Below are positions 25,190 to 36,780 of a stretch of 64,000 nucleotides of DNA, in pieces. The translations under genes and the position numbers were made by a program. The notes beneath the pieces are model-generated. The model made no database searches and was not told the DNA's origin. It worked only from the letters and a program-made list of their open reading frames with translations. Position 1 is the first letter of the stretch. Every line of letters starts with the position of its first letter. The DNA is from Kuschelorhynchus macadamiae (lineage: Eukaryota > Arthropoda > Insecta > Coleoptera > Curculionidae), in NCBI GenBank assembly GCA_030620095.1, contig JAUTXW010000356.1, forward strand, positions 1,802,501 through 1,866,500. Direction: 5' to 3'.

Positions 25190-25400
25190 GAATCAAGCTG
25201 TCGATCGTTTCGCGGTATGCAGGTACACGACCGACTTCTGAAGTCGGTCGTGGCAGGGTGTTATGGCTGGCCAACCTTCCACAACTCAGGATTGGGGGTC
25301 ATATATCCAAGGGGTTCCCATCCTGGCGTAACCCAAAGAGGGGTCGCGAAAGACAGAAGAACTCCCTAAATCCCAGGTTACTGGAATCTAGCTGTCAATC
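25190..25400 (+). other. GC-richer block with 13-bp perfect palindrome
   Basis: CACGACCGACTTC at 25226-25238 pairs perfectly with 25240-25252 around a single T. The following stretch (GGGTGTTATGGCTGGCCAAC, then GGGTCATATATCCAAGG) is much less AT-biased than the flanks. It may be the structured 5' end of a retroelement or a SINE body; I do not recognise it firmly. Confidence 0.35.
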
Positions 25401-26353
25401 CCAAGGGACGGACATATACGAGGATTTTTTTCCTATCGGCAAAAATTTTATCTTAATAATGTTAAAACCGTTTTTCTTGCTTCGAATCAAGAGGGAAAAC
25501 CTTTTATTTTAGTTATCAGTGATAATGTTAAATATTTTATATTATTATGTCATAGAGTAAATATTGTGTTGACAAAATTAAAAATATTATTGAGAAAATT
25601 GAAAAAATCTGTTAACAAAATTATATTATTTTTTCTTCTAGAACAAAACAAAATGTGTAATTTAATACAAATCCCCTGAAGAGATAGAAATGACTTCTAG
25701 TAGAGTTTCTAACTTCAGTTAATTAATAACTAAAATATGGGGTTTTGAAATTAACGATATTAGTAGTTATATATTAGGTAGATCAGTATATTGTAAAGTC
25801 TTTCATGGTTACTCCTTTAAACAAGTTTCACCTTATCCCATGGATTTGTTGTGGATGATTCCGCATGACCTGAGGTTTTCGTTTCAAATAATACGATCAA
25901 TGTCATATAATCTATTATAACGCAAATGTTTTCGAGTTTCATATTACACAAATCAATTACATAAAGGCTCCCTTTGTATAATTTAGTAACCACTCAATCC
26001 AATCAGCTAGTTCCTCTAAGCAGTGAACTTGATACTATTGTGTATATTCCATAGAGATATGTATCAATTAGTAGATTTTGTGTACGTAATACCAATCGGA
26101 AGTTTCTGTATGCATAAGATTGTGGCAATTTCACGAAATTTGTTGGTATGTATTTTTCAGGACCGTGTGAGTTGGTGATTTTTGTCATGTTTTGCAATAT
26201 TTCTTTTTGTTTGTCTAGCCGAAAATTACCGTTATCTTAAATAGTTATTTTTGGCAAATAAGAATTTATAGCAATAGATCCGTTTTATTCTCATATCTAA
26301 CAATCATCCAGATTGAGATAAATATAAAAAATTTCTTTTGTTCGGATCCAACA
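25401..26353. other. No gene seen
   Basis: AT-rich; nothing recognised up to the mariner-like element end. Confidence 0.4.
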
Positions 26354-26355
26354 TA

Positions 26356-28858
26356 CAGAGTGATAAGTTATGGATGGCTTTCGACCATATCTCAAAAAGT
26401 ATTAATCCTAGAAACTTGGGGAAAAATTTTTTATCGGTAAATCGGCCAAATAAAAACAAATGGTTATTATTTGGTAAAAATAGTTTTATTATAAGTTATT
26501 GATTATAATAAAACTTTTTTGCATCAACCACTTTTTTGTAACTTGTCAAATAAGGGATGGGAGAAGGTAAAAATGTTTGCTTAGAAAATAGGTCATAACT
26601 TTTTCTTGGATCAACCGATTTCAAAGAACTTGGTCTCATCTTAAACGGCTTTTATAAAGGCTTTTACTAAAATATTGCAATTATCAGTTTAAGTCAATTG
26701 CTAGTTGGTAGATGGCGCTTTATGACCAAGTCTCCGATTCTTAAGATTTTTTTGAAAATTTCAGATGCAATGCTATTTTCGTTTGTAACCAGGAAGGAAG
26801 AGCGTAAAAAACGCATAAACTGGTGAAAGCTGCTAGTCGATATCTTTTTTCGTATTTGAGTTATTTCCAAATAACCTTATATGTTTAACGAAAGTTAATT
26901 TTATTTCCAATTTATTAAATTTTCTTGAATAGATTTTGGTCAAAGAACGCCTTGAAATGAACTAAATATACTAAATAAACCTTATTTTCTAACCTCACCT
27001 TTTTTACAATAGAGTTCTAACATGTTCAAAATACCGACCATCCATTTCAATGCAAATATTAAATAACTTTTGAAGCAAGTGTGCGACTCTGTCTTCGTAG
27101 CCCATGACTACGTTAAACAAACGCAATAAGTAAAAGCGGCCATCAATTATTGTTATTTTGACAAGTATTTACCTTGTTGAGGTTATAAAAAGTAGGATTT
27201 AAATTTGTTTTTATTGATATTGTTATTGTTATTGTTCTTTTTAGTGTTATTGTTTCTAATTACTCTGCGTTATTTCATAAAATAATGTATTCCAATCAAG
27301 AGGCATATGACATGTTTGCCATTTTTGCCAATGTTTTGAAAATGCTGTAATTGCGTATCGAGACAAGAGGACTCACTATTCATTGAAAGTATTTCGACGT
27401 GGCTAGGCATTTAAGAGAAACAGGCCAAGTACAGCCTGTTGCTGTACAAAGAAGGCAACGTCCAATAAGGAACGAAGAAAATATTACTAGAGTCTTAGCC
27501 TACATTAAGGCTTATCCATAAGCGGGTATACGCGAAATTTCCCGGAATTTGCCAATATCTTACGGATCTGTACAAAAAATATTGAGTTATTATAAGACGC
27601 ATCCCTACCACTTTGTATAGCATCATGCCTTACTTCCAACTGATTTTGACGACAGACTCTATTGCTATTGGCTTCGAAATATGACTGACGAGAACCCAAA
27701 TTTTTTAGCTTGGACAGATGAGGCCACATTTACTGTAATTTAAAGTTGCACAACATGCACTATTGGGCTGATTCTAAACCACACTGGATGCGTGAGGTGG
27801 AACACTAGCACCGATGAAGCATTAATGTTTGGTGCGGGATTGTTCATGGGAATAGGAATTGAAAATCATGTGAACGGTGAAAATTATTTAGAATTTTTAA
27901 CAAACATTTTGCCGGATCTCTTAGAAGATGTGCCACTTGCTGTAATTAGAAACATGTGATTTCAGCATGATGGCTGCCCCGGTCAATTTTCCCAAAATGT
28001 TCGAAATTATTTGGACAGGTACTTTCCAAACGTTGGATTGGAAGAGGTTCCCTCTTTCCATGGCCTCCAAGGTCTCCTGACCTTACCTGTTTGGACTTTT
28101 ATTTGTGGAGAACACGTAAATATTTGGTGTACAAAACCCGTCCTACCACTCGGGAAGATATGATTGATTGAATCCAAAATGCCATTAACAGCATAATAAG
28201 GGCAATATTAGAAATAGTAGTATTGTCAACCCTCCGTAGGTTAAACCAATGCATTGAAATGGATGGTTTGCATTTTGAACAAGTTAGAACTCTAAAATAA
28301 GGTAAGGTTAGAAAAAAATGTTTATTTAGTTTATTTCAAGGCGTTCTTTGACCAAAGTCTATTCAGGAAAAACTTAATAAAATGGAAATAAAATTATTTT
28401 TTGCTAAAAATAAGGTTATTTGGAAATAAATACGAATAAAGATATCGACTAGCGGTTTTCACCAGTTTATGCGTTTTTTACGCCCTTTCTTCCTGGCTAA
28501 AAATAAATATACCATTGCATTTGAAATTTTCGAGAAAATCATGAGAATTGGAAACCTGGTCATAAGGCGCTATCTACCTACTAATAATAGACTTAAACTG
28601 ATAATTGTAATATTTTAGTAAATGCCCGTACAAAACCTTCGTACCTTCCCCCATCTCTTATTTGATAACTTAGAGAAAAAGCGGTTAATACAAAAATGTT
28701 AATATTAACTTCGCGGTCTCTGTTACGTCCTCTAGCGGTGATCTTAGAAAGTTGAAAATAATTTCGCCGATTTACTGATAAATTTTTTTTCCCCAAGATT
28801 CTAGGATTAGTACTTTTTGAGATATGGCCAAGAACCATCCTTAGCTGAATACCCTCTA
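26356..28858 (+). mobile_element. Mariner-like element with very long inverted arms
   Basis: The left arm runs from 26356 (CAGAGTGATAAGTTATGG) inward to about 27065. The right arm runs inward from 28858 to about 28243. They are inverse copies over more than 600 bases, including ACCATATCTCAAAAAGTA, AAACTGGTGAAAGCTGCTAG and CAAAGAACGCCTTGAAAT (left-strand wording). TA lies outside each end (26354-26355 and 28859-28860). The arms are so long that the right one overlaps the last codons of the transposase, and the left therefore holds an inverted copy of that coding end. The total is about 2.5 kb. Confidence 0.75.
27285..28300 (+). pseudogene. Mariner-like transposase with N-terminal HTH, many stops
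   Basis: From ATG at 27285 shifting frames give YSNQEAYDMF (HTH of the DUF4817 type), VARHLRETGQVQPVAVQRRQ and GIREISRNLPISYGSVQKIL (second helix-turn-helix). Then come FLAWTDEATFT with the first catalytic aspartate (about 27705-27735), FQHDGCPGQFSQNVRNYLDR (about 27960-28020) with the second, and SPDLTCLDFYLW-like wording (about 28070-28115) where the third acid is expected. The end is DGLHFEQVRTLK at the TAA 28298-28300. There are stops near 27520, 27618, 27740 and 27957 and several frame changes. The gene is dead, but the order of motifs is clear. Homology to insect Tc3/mariner-type transposases is from recall. Confidence 0.7.
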
Positions 28859-28904
28859 TATACATACAGATATGTGTACAAACATTTATTGACTTAGTAT
28901 ACTT

Positions 28905-29108
28905 GGATAAGTAAGTAGTTCTTTTAATTTCGTTAAATTTCATCCTTATATTTTTGACCAAAATTTGAAGTCAATGGGGTAAGTAGTTTTTAGCTATTCC
29001 GGAGAACTGGGCCGAAACATGTTTTTCGACATCTAGGACACTGAAACGAAAAAATATAGGTGAGTAATGTTTGACGATTACAATACTTCCCTTTTAAGAG
29101 GAAAGTCA
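28905..29108 (+). repeat. 3' end of the GCCATTTTG-box repeat
   Basis: TTTGAAGTCAATGGGGTAAG, CATGTTTTTCGACATCTAGG and the terminal ACTTCCCTTTTAAGAGG match the right end of the element at 34.4-34.57 kb. Confidence 0.6.
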
Positions 29109-29179
29109 GTAATTTAAAATAAATTTTGCATTCTCGTTCCAACTCTTTGACTTCTATTTTAAAATCTCTGATTTTAATT

Positions 29180-29221
29180 TTGACGTTTCGTCTGCTGGCG
29201 ACGATCTTCAGGTCGACTTTT
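29180..29221 (-). ncRNA. Hammerhead-ribozyme-like motif (isolated)
   Basis: The minus strand reads GTCGAC, CTGAAGA, a GTC/GAC stem around GCCAGCA, GAAAC and GTC. These are the conserved core elements of a type I hammerhead in the right order. There are two unpaired bases before stem II and helix I is weak, so activity is doubtful. Confidence 0.35.
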
Positions 29222-30685
29222 TTATATCTGTTTTTATACCTGCATTTTTTGCATTGTAAACTTCAATGCTCATTACATACTATTGTAAAATTTATTCAAT
29301 CGCTAAAATGTTTCGAACCTAATAAGCTGTCTTCAATAATTTCTACTAAATTTTATTTTTAATTTCTTTTTACTGCTTACGTCTGTAATATTTATATCTA
29401 AATTATTTAAAAAAAAGAAAACCTTAGTAAATAATCATATTTAGTTTATGGAGCCGTTTAAAGAGTCGTGCTGCTATTGCTATGTAAAGCAAGAGCATAA
29501 TATAGAAACATTTTAAACCCATTTGATATCGGACTTACTTAGTTGTGCTCACTAAAAAAAATTCATATGAGGAAAAACTAATAGGTTAAAACGTTATGTG
29601 TAACAGAGTTTTCACTACAACTTCTCAAAGATATTTCGAGACGTATCTGGAATGTGAGCATCTCAACAAAGTATTTTCCAAAAACAGGACAAAAGTTTAA
29701 GCGAGTGTGTTCATTTTAGGAAACGCAGACAAAAACTTTGTAGTCTTGAATCAGATATTAGACTTTTGTCCTGGTCTTCTGAAATGACCATATTCGCATA
29801 AGTTTTTGTTCGGTATTTAAAAAATATTTTGATGGTCTGCTATTTTTTTTTCCATTAATTCCATAGTATGCTGTGGTCTAAAATTTCTTTATGCTTAATT
29901 CTATCTTGCTATAACATCAATAAGTAAAATGATTATGTGCTGAGTTTTTCTTATTTTTTTCTTAATTTTCAGTTTAACATAAATAGGATTATTAGAAAAA
30001 TAGACATTAAAGAGAATTAAAATAAATAAAGTCATTGGAACTGATGAAGATGTGATTATTGCTTTGGTTCAAAATGTTTCAATGCGACTAAACTAAAGTA
30101 GCAGAAAGATGTAATTACCATTAGAGTTTATAAAACCACGATATAAAATATAAGTCCACTTCTAAGAAACTAGACTTGGTGATATGTTGGGATCTTGTCG
30201 TTTGGATGCGCCTCGAGATATTTTTGGGAATTACACCTGTAATAAACAAAACTTTTTTTTTGTCTCATATATAATGTTCTTATACTGCACTATCGTACTG
30301 ACATCAAGGTAATTTGAAGATATTCAATGGGCTTTTGAAATGTTTCCATGTTTAGTCTCTTCATTTCAACAGTAACATCAAAATTTCAGATTATAGGTGT
30401 ATCATGCCTCTTTAAAAGACTACATAAATACAATATGATTATTTACTAAAACGTTCCAAATTTTGAACTTAATTTGGATACAATTATTACAAACATGAAC
30501 CGTAAAGAGAAATTAAAATAATCAGAATAAAAAAATAAAAACAAAAATTTAATTTTTACGATTATATTCGAAAGTACTAGAATTTTTTATAGTTTTCTAA
30601 CAGCATTTACCTGTAAAACGAGATTCCAATACTCGGTTGGTGGATTGCCTTATGTATAATATTTTTATTAGGGATTTTAAGGCAG
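29222..30685. other. No gene seen
   Basis: AT-rich; no motif recognised. Confidence 0.4.
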
Positions 30686-30689
30686 GTTA

Positions 30690-31245
30690 AAGGTTTGTTG
30701 CATCTTTTCTTCTATTTAGTCTGTCCCATTTTTTATAAACATTTTTATTTCATCCTTTCTAGTTATATCTATACGAGTTTTATGGTAAAAATCTGCACAA
30801 TATTTTTATCCTGATATAATAGTGAATGCGAAGAACCGAGATACGAGAGTAGAATAGTAAAAATTTATTGTAATATATCTTGGCGCAAAAAAGAAAATGT
30901 CGTCGTTCCGTCATTTTAAAAATTTTATCCCCAGTATCCCTGAAAATGTCATCTTTATCATACCAATACCCTGAATGTTCCTTGAAAATTTCATTCAAAT
31001 TGATCACACCATCGCAGAGTTATCGATGTACAAACAAAAAAAAACAACAAAATGGCCGCCATTCCGCCATGTTTAACATTTTTAAAATATTCTTGCTATA
31101 GGACCACTGCAGCAATATCCTGAATTTCCCTGAAAATTCCATCCAAATTGGTCAAATTACCGCGGAGAAATCTATGTACAAACATAAAAAAAATACGTAG
31201 GGTCAAATTGATAATCTCCTTTTTTTTGAAGTCGGTTAAAAATTA
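30690..31245 (+). repeat. GAAGTCGGTT-terminated repeat, copy 1
   Basis: The block from CATTTTTATTTCATCCTTTC to AATTGATAATCTCC and GAAGTCGGTTAAAAA recurs at 35080-35225. The end phrase is one I associate with widespread insect repeats. Confidence 0.5.
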
Positions 31246-32404
31246 TAAGTCGGTTAATAACGTCTTATTCATACCGAATATTCAGTTTTCGAAAATGTCA
31301 AGTAAAATAATAGATTTTGGGGTTGCACATTTTTACTCACTACAAACTAAGTAAAATGCATCATTACGTTCCAGTTAAAGATTAACCATTAACTTAATAA
31401 CAAGCTCAAACAGTACAACGAGCTGGAAGAATTTAGTTCGGCCTTGTTTTCATTATCAAAAAGAGAAAATTACCTCTATCAGGAGCATCATATTCAGCTT
31501 TCAATTTGAGATAAATAGCTATGTACGTATCATGTATACAAAAGATTATATTTCAAATACATTGTTTCATTCTGTATTTGATGGGCATTTAACCTTTTAC
31601 GCATGCCAATATTCGAGAGCAACAACAATTTAACGAGAGGGCCAGAGAGAGCCCACACACTGCTACAGTGAAGAATTGATTTATCATCAAAAGTTATGTT
31701 TTCCGTACGTATCTGCTTTAAAAATATTTATCCAATGCATGAATTACTGCATACAAATGCTGAATAATTCTGTAAGCAAGGGGTGAAATGGGAACTATAA
31801 ATAATATAAATTATACAGTTCACGTTCACTCTGAAACGGTATGTATAAGGTACAACATACAAATGTCGCATTAGTCAGAAGATACTGTTCGAGTAGTAAC
31901 GCTAATCTGTTAAGTTATTAGACATTATATGAAAAATTGGTTACCCGGAACTTCCCTCGTTCTGAATTATTACTTTTATTGGAAATAGTGAAGTGTGATC
32001 CGAGTTAGATCAGTACATAGTCACAGTATATATGTGTTACATATACTGTCTCTTCATTTTTATTGGGCGTCATTTTGTTCCATTATATTGTATTCCTACC
32101 AATATGTTTACCATTTCCTTTCTACCTATGCCACAGTTGACTTTTGGGCATAATTTAAAATAAAAATATCCACATTTAATTTTTCTGCAAAATTCAAAAT
32201 CAATTGAACAAAATTTTTAGTTTTTTTGTTTCGCCATCTTAAATTGAAACCCATATTATCAGTCTTTACCTACTCCGTTCGTCCGCAGATATACCAGATA
32301 TTAGGTTTCAGAATGGTTTTCATTAACGATCCTCTTGTTGTTATGTTAGAGTGGTGTATTATTTGGGGTTCGGATCCAGTAAAAAAAAGGCCCTTTTTTA
32401 AATT

Positions 32405-32448
32405 GCGGACGTTTCGCCAATATACTGTTGCATCCTCAGGACACATAG
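32405..32448 (-). ncRNA. Hammerhead-ribozyme-like motif in the inverted unit
   Basis: The minus strand reads TGTCCTGAGGATGCAAC, then a loop, TTGGC and GAAACGTC. Helix II has lost pairs, so it is probably weaker than the 32654 copy. Confidence 0.4.
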
Positions 32449-32653
32449 ATTTTATATCCTGCATGAAACCCATATGAGTCTTTACCTACTTCATTGGTCC
32501 GCAGATCTTTCCTAACTCCAAATAATACACCACTCTAACATAACAACAAGAAGATCATTAACGAAAACCACTTAGAAATGGAAATATCTGCGAACCAACG
32601 GAGTAGGTAAAGACTGATAATATAGATATCATGCAGGATATACAATTTATATG

Positions 32654-32693
32654 TGTCCTGAGGATGCAACAATATAGTTGCGAAACGTCGACA
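32654..32693 (+). ncRNA. Hammerhead-ribozyme-like motif, best copy
   Basis: TGTC (helix I), CTGAGGA (core), T, GCAAC/GTTGC (helix II, loop AATATA), GAAA, CG, TC, then GACA closing helix I. A two-pair helix III (A-U, C-G) precedes the expected cleavage after GTC at 32689. Every conserved core base of a type I hammerhead is present. The one deviation is a single extra U between the core and helix II. Confidence 0.55.
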
Positions 32694-33314
32694 ATTTAAA
32701 AAAAACTTTTGTTTTTTTTGTTACTGGATCCTAACTCCAAATAATACACCACTCTATCATCAAAACAGGAGGATCGTTAACGAAAACCATGTAGAAACTT
32801 AATATCTGGAAAATATCCGCTGTCCAACGTAGTAGGTAAAGACTAAAAATATGTGTTTCATGCAGGATATAGAATCTATGTAACAATAAAGTTTTGAAAC
32901 GTCGACAATTTAAAAAAAGTCTTTTGTTTTTTTACTGGATCCTAACCCCTAAACCAACTAACCCCATATAATATACCACTTTAACATAAAAACAAGAGGA
33001 TCGTCAACGAAAACCATTTAGACACTTAATATCTGTGGACAAACTGAATATGTTAAGAGTGATAATATGAGTTTTATGCTGGATATAGAATCTACATAGG
33101 TGTCCTGAAGCTGCAACAATAAAGTTGCGAGGCGTCGACTATTTAAAAAAAGTCTTTTGTTTTTTTTTTACTGGATCCTAACCCCGAATAATACACCACT
33201 CTAACTTAACAACAGATTGTTAACGAAAACCATTTAGAAACTTAATATCTGGGTAAAACAAAGAAGTAAAACTGCTGATAATATGGGTTTCATGCAGGAT
33301 ATAAGATCTATATG

Positions 33315-33356
33315 TCTCCTGAGGATGCAACAATTAAGTTGCGAAACATCGACATT
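33315..33356 (+). ncRNA. Hammerhead-ribozyme-like motif, fourth direct unit
   Basis: CTGAGGA, T, GCAAC/GTTGC, GAAAC, ATC and GACA. The core is intact, helix II perfect and the cleavage triplet ATC. Units two (about 32875-32905) and three (33104-33136, GAGGC instead of GAAAC) are decayed. Confidence 0.5.
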
Positions 33357-34889
33357 TTAAACAAATACTTGTTTTTTTACTGGATCTTAAAAAACATTTT
33401 TTAACGTTGTTTCGCCATATTGGATTTTTACCAAAATATTATCAGGCCATCCCCATATGACCCTTAATTTTTGGTCAAAATTTGAAGTAAGTCGAGTAAG
33501 TACTATTTAAGTTATGTCGCGAACTGACACACAGACCGACATCGGACCGACAGAATTGATAAAACATGTTTTTTGGGATCTAGGGACGCTAAAATGTGAA
33601 GATATGTAAATCCTGAGGGAAAACGTGGAGATATGTAAATCCTGAGTGGGTGATTTGCTTCACGATTAAAAACTGTTATTTGGCCGCAATGTTCCTATAT
33701 CTTGATACCAGTTGATTCCAATATAATGCTTAATGTTTTTTGCAAAATGTGAGATAAATTGGATGAGTAGTTTTTTAATAATATGTTTTTTAAGACTTCA
33801 CTAGCCCACCATGTTCCCAGGTCATTCCCATATGACCTTTAATTTGGTATCAAAATTTGAAGTAAATCGGATAAGTAGTCTTTAAGCTATGCCGCCATCT
33901 GACAGAGAGACAGACAGACAAACAGACAGATAGACAGCCAGACCGACAGACGGACCGACGGAATTGATAAAACATGTTTTTTGCCATCTAGCGACGCTAA
34001 AACGTTAAGATGTGTAAAACCTGATAGGCTGATTTTTTAACGATTACAAACATTTTATTTGGCCGTCTTTTTGTTCGGCAATCTTGAATTAGTACCACTA
34101 TTTTACTAGTTGATCCCTATACTACAATTAGTTATGATACACAATTTGAAATCAAACCATTAAGCAGTTCTTTCAGGCTGAATTTTTAAATATTTTATTA
34201 TGCCGCCATTTTGTTCCGCCATCTTGGATTCGTACCAAAATTTTACCACTTGATTTCAACATAATACTTGATATTTTTCCAAATTTGAGATAAATTGAAT
34301 GAGCAGTTTTTTAAATAATATTTTTTTTAACACTTCACTAGACCGCCATTTTGTTTCGGCATATTGGATTTTTACCAAAGTGTTACCAAGTCATACCCAT
34401 ATGATCCTTAATTTTTACCAAAATTTAAAGTCAATCGGATAAGTAGTTTTTTTGGCTATGCCGCGAACAGGCAGACAGACCGACGGAATTGAGAAAACAT
34501 GTTTTTCGTCATCTAGAGACCCTGAAACGTGAAGATGTGAAAAAATCTACTTCCCTTTTACGAGAGAAGTAAAAATTATCTTCAAATACATTTGAATTTT
34601 TATTTCATACAAATACCACCAACACAACACTTTGACTTGAAAACGGAAAATGGTCAGAGTTACGATTTTTTTTTGTTTGTTCCTATGTAAACTATTTAAC
34701 TATAGATACTGTTTCAGCACAAAGATAACGAGTTTTCAGATTATAACTTGAGTGGACTAAAACATAATTCTTAATATATGTAAATGAAAAAAAATCTCTA
34801 CCTCCTTTTCTAATTTAGTCTCCTTTTGGCATGCAACTTTGTAATAGGGAGAAGCAGTATGGATTTAAAGATAACATAAAAATTTGTAT

Positions 34890-35230
34890 ACAAAAACGGA
34901 ACCGACTTCAAAAAAAGCACTAAAAAGTAGAAAATACTATGTTATTCCACACTGAAAATTTGACTTTCCGTCAAACTATTTCTTAAACACTTAATCACAG
35001 ACTTTTATATAGTAAGTGTCTACATATATACCACAGCAAATAAAAACGGTCTTCACTAGTGTTTTTTTTTAAGTCCGTTCTATTTTTTATACATTTTTTT
35101 ATTTCATCCTTTTCGCGTAAACATGTAAAACATGTTAAAAATGGCACAATTCGGCCATTTTAACATAAACAAATTCTTAGGGTGGAATTGATAACCTCCT
35201 TCTATTGTGAAGTCGGTTGAAAATAAAAAA
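34890..35230 (+). repeat. GAAGTCGGTT-terminated repeat, copy 2
   Basis: Shares ATTTTTTTATTTCATCCTTT and the AATTGATAACCTCC / GAAGTCGGTTGAAAA end with 30690-31245. Confidence 0.5.
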
Positions 35231-35276
35231 AAAGAAAAGAAACAAAAATTTGCAATATATTATTTTAGTAATAATT

Positions 35277-35470
35277 TTTTTAACATTTCACTAGAGCGCC
35301 ATTTTGTTTCGCCTTACTGGATTTTTACCAAAATATTATCAGATCGTCCTTATATGACGCTCAATTTTTTTATCAAAATTTGAAGTCAATCGCGTACCGT
35401 ATCTTTTAGGTATGCCGCAAAAACACACACCGACAGACAGACCGACTGAATTGAGAAAACATGTTCCAGC
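35277..35470 (+). repeat. Fragment of the GCCATTTTG-box repeat (3' part)
   Basis: CATTTCACTAGAGCGCCATT, TTTGAAGTCAATCGCG and ACTGAATTGAGAAAACATGT match 34.33-34.51 kb. Confidence 0.6.
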
Positions 35471-35796
35471 TTTGCAGCGTTACGCTACTTGTCTCTGGCG
35501 CGCATCGGCAAACCTATTTTACATAAACTGGAATTCTTGAAATGTATAAAAATAAGATTTCAATATCAGCTTTTCTTCTTTCAAGATGATTATCATGGGC
35601 TTTATTATGCCGCTATAATTTTTGACATGTCGATATTCTCTTTTTTTCATTTAAGCAGTAGTCGAAATATTCACCTCACAAGATCGCAAAACATTTTTCA
35701 CAAATTTTAACGAACTAGCAGAACACGAAACAAACACTATATACATTCATTAAATCACGTAATAAGAAAACATTTAAAAAAAATTTCATTGGAGGA

Positions 35797-36345
35797 ACTT
35801 CCCTCGTTATAAATGTTTCCTTTTGTTTGGAATATTGAAGTGTGACCCAATTTAATTCCGTCCATAGTCATTTAGTAAAACATATATACTGTCTTCAAAT
35901 ATTTTTCTTGGACGCCAATTTGTTCCACCATACTGGAATCGTACCAATACTTTCTCAGTTTCTACCTATGCCACATTTGATTTTTGTGTACAAACTAAAA
36001 TAAATTTAGTAGTTTTAACAATGATTTTTTCAAAACCGCCATTTTGTTGGGTCACGTAGAATTCGTATCAGTTTATCCCTATATCACATTTTGTTTTTCT
36101 GCAAAATTTGAAGTCAATTGAATAAGCAAATTGCCATTTTGTTTCACCATCTTGAATTCGTATCCCAATTTTACCATTTTAACTTTATGTCACACTTAAT
36201 GCTTGCACAGAATTTGAAACTAATCTAACAAGAAGTTTTTCAGGTTGATTTTTAAATACTTTATTAGGCCGCCATTTGTTTTGCTGTCTTGGATTCGTAC
36301 CAAAATGTTACCAGTACATTTTTATGTATAACTTCATTTTTGACA
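35797..36345 (+). repeat. 5' part of the ACTTCCC-ended element
   Basis: ACTTCCCTCGTT at 35797, GAAGTGTGACCC and CTACCTATGCCACA align with 31950-32165. Three CCATTTTG boxes follow to about 36320. Confidence 0.6.
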
Positions 36346-36780
36346 AACAAAAATCTTTTTTGCCTTTTTCGCAACTGAATAAAAATTTGTAACTATAAAT
36401 TGAATGAATCAAATATTTAAAAAAATTACATATCCTAATATTGAGACTAGTCTTAAATTGATAATTCATTAATGTAAGGACGTAGTGGCCCTTCTGAAAC
36501 GTACACTACAGAATGCTAAACATTCCAAATGGTACGAATTCGCAAATAACGTCAAAAAAGTATCAAGTCAACAAACAGGTAAATAAAAAAAAGGATATAC
36601 AATGATAAAATCATTTCAGTTCGAAAAGTAACATAATACATAAATATAACAAAATTACAGAGAATCGACGTGAACAAGGACAGACAGAAAACATCACAAA
36701 ACCAATCCACTTAACTGCGTTTTTAGCTGCAAAGAGCTCAAAAATGTCATACTCCGGGAAGTGACGATTGTAGTTGCATA

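Larger units (their letters stand above)
32255..33392 (+). repeat. Tandem array of ~215-233-bp hammerhead-bearing units
   Basis: About four direct units follow one inverted unit (32255-32510). Each carries AGTAGGTAAAGACT, TTTCATGCAGGATATA, the CTGAGGATGCAAC core and TTACTGGATCCTAA, followed by AATAATACACCACTCTAAC and TCGTTAACGAAAACCAT. The GAAAC landmarks lie at 32682, 32896, about 33129 and 33343, giving spacings of 214, 233 and 214. Units are 85-95% similar by eye. Short tandem DNA repeats each with a hammerhead resemble metazoan retrozymes, or the pseudo-LTR array of a Penelope-like element. Confidence 0.8.
31950..34570 (+). mobile_element. Non-autonomous ACTTCCC-ended element, interrupted by the hammerhead array
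   Basis: It starts ACTTCCCTCGTT at 31950 and ends ACGAGAGAAGT at 34570, an imperfect terminal inverted repeat. The 5' region 31950-32165 is repeated at 35797-36005. The 3' region with CCATTTTG boxes, the GACAGACAGACC microsatellite (33903-33960) and AAACATGTTTTTCGTCATC is repeated in many other places. The body is cut at about 32255 and resumes at about 33400, the interval filled by a different tandem array. Confidence 0.55.

Noticed and set aside
28593..28961. 122-codon minus-strand frame
   Set aside because: It runs through the mariner-like element's inverted arm into another repeat; no motif.
33903..33960. Possible CRISPR-like short direct repeats (GACAGACAGACC)
   Set aside because: A simple microsatellite in a eukaryotic repeat; no spacers of constant length.
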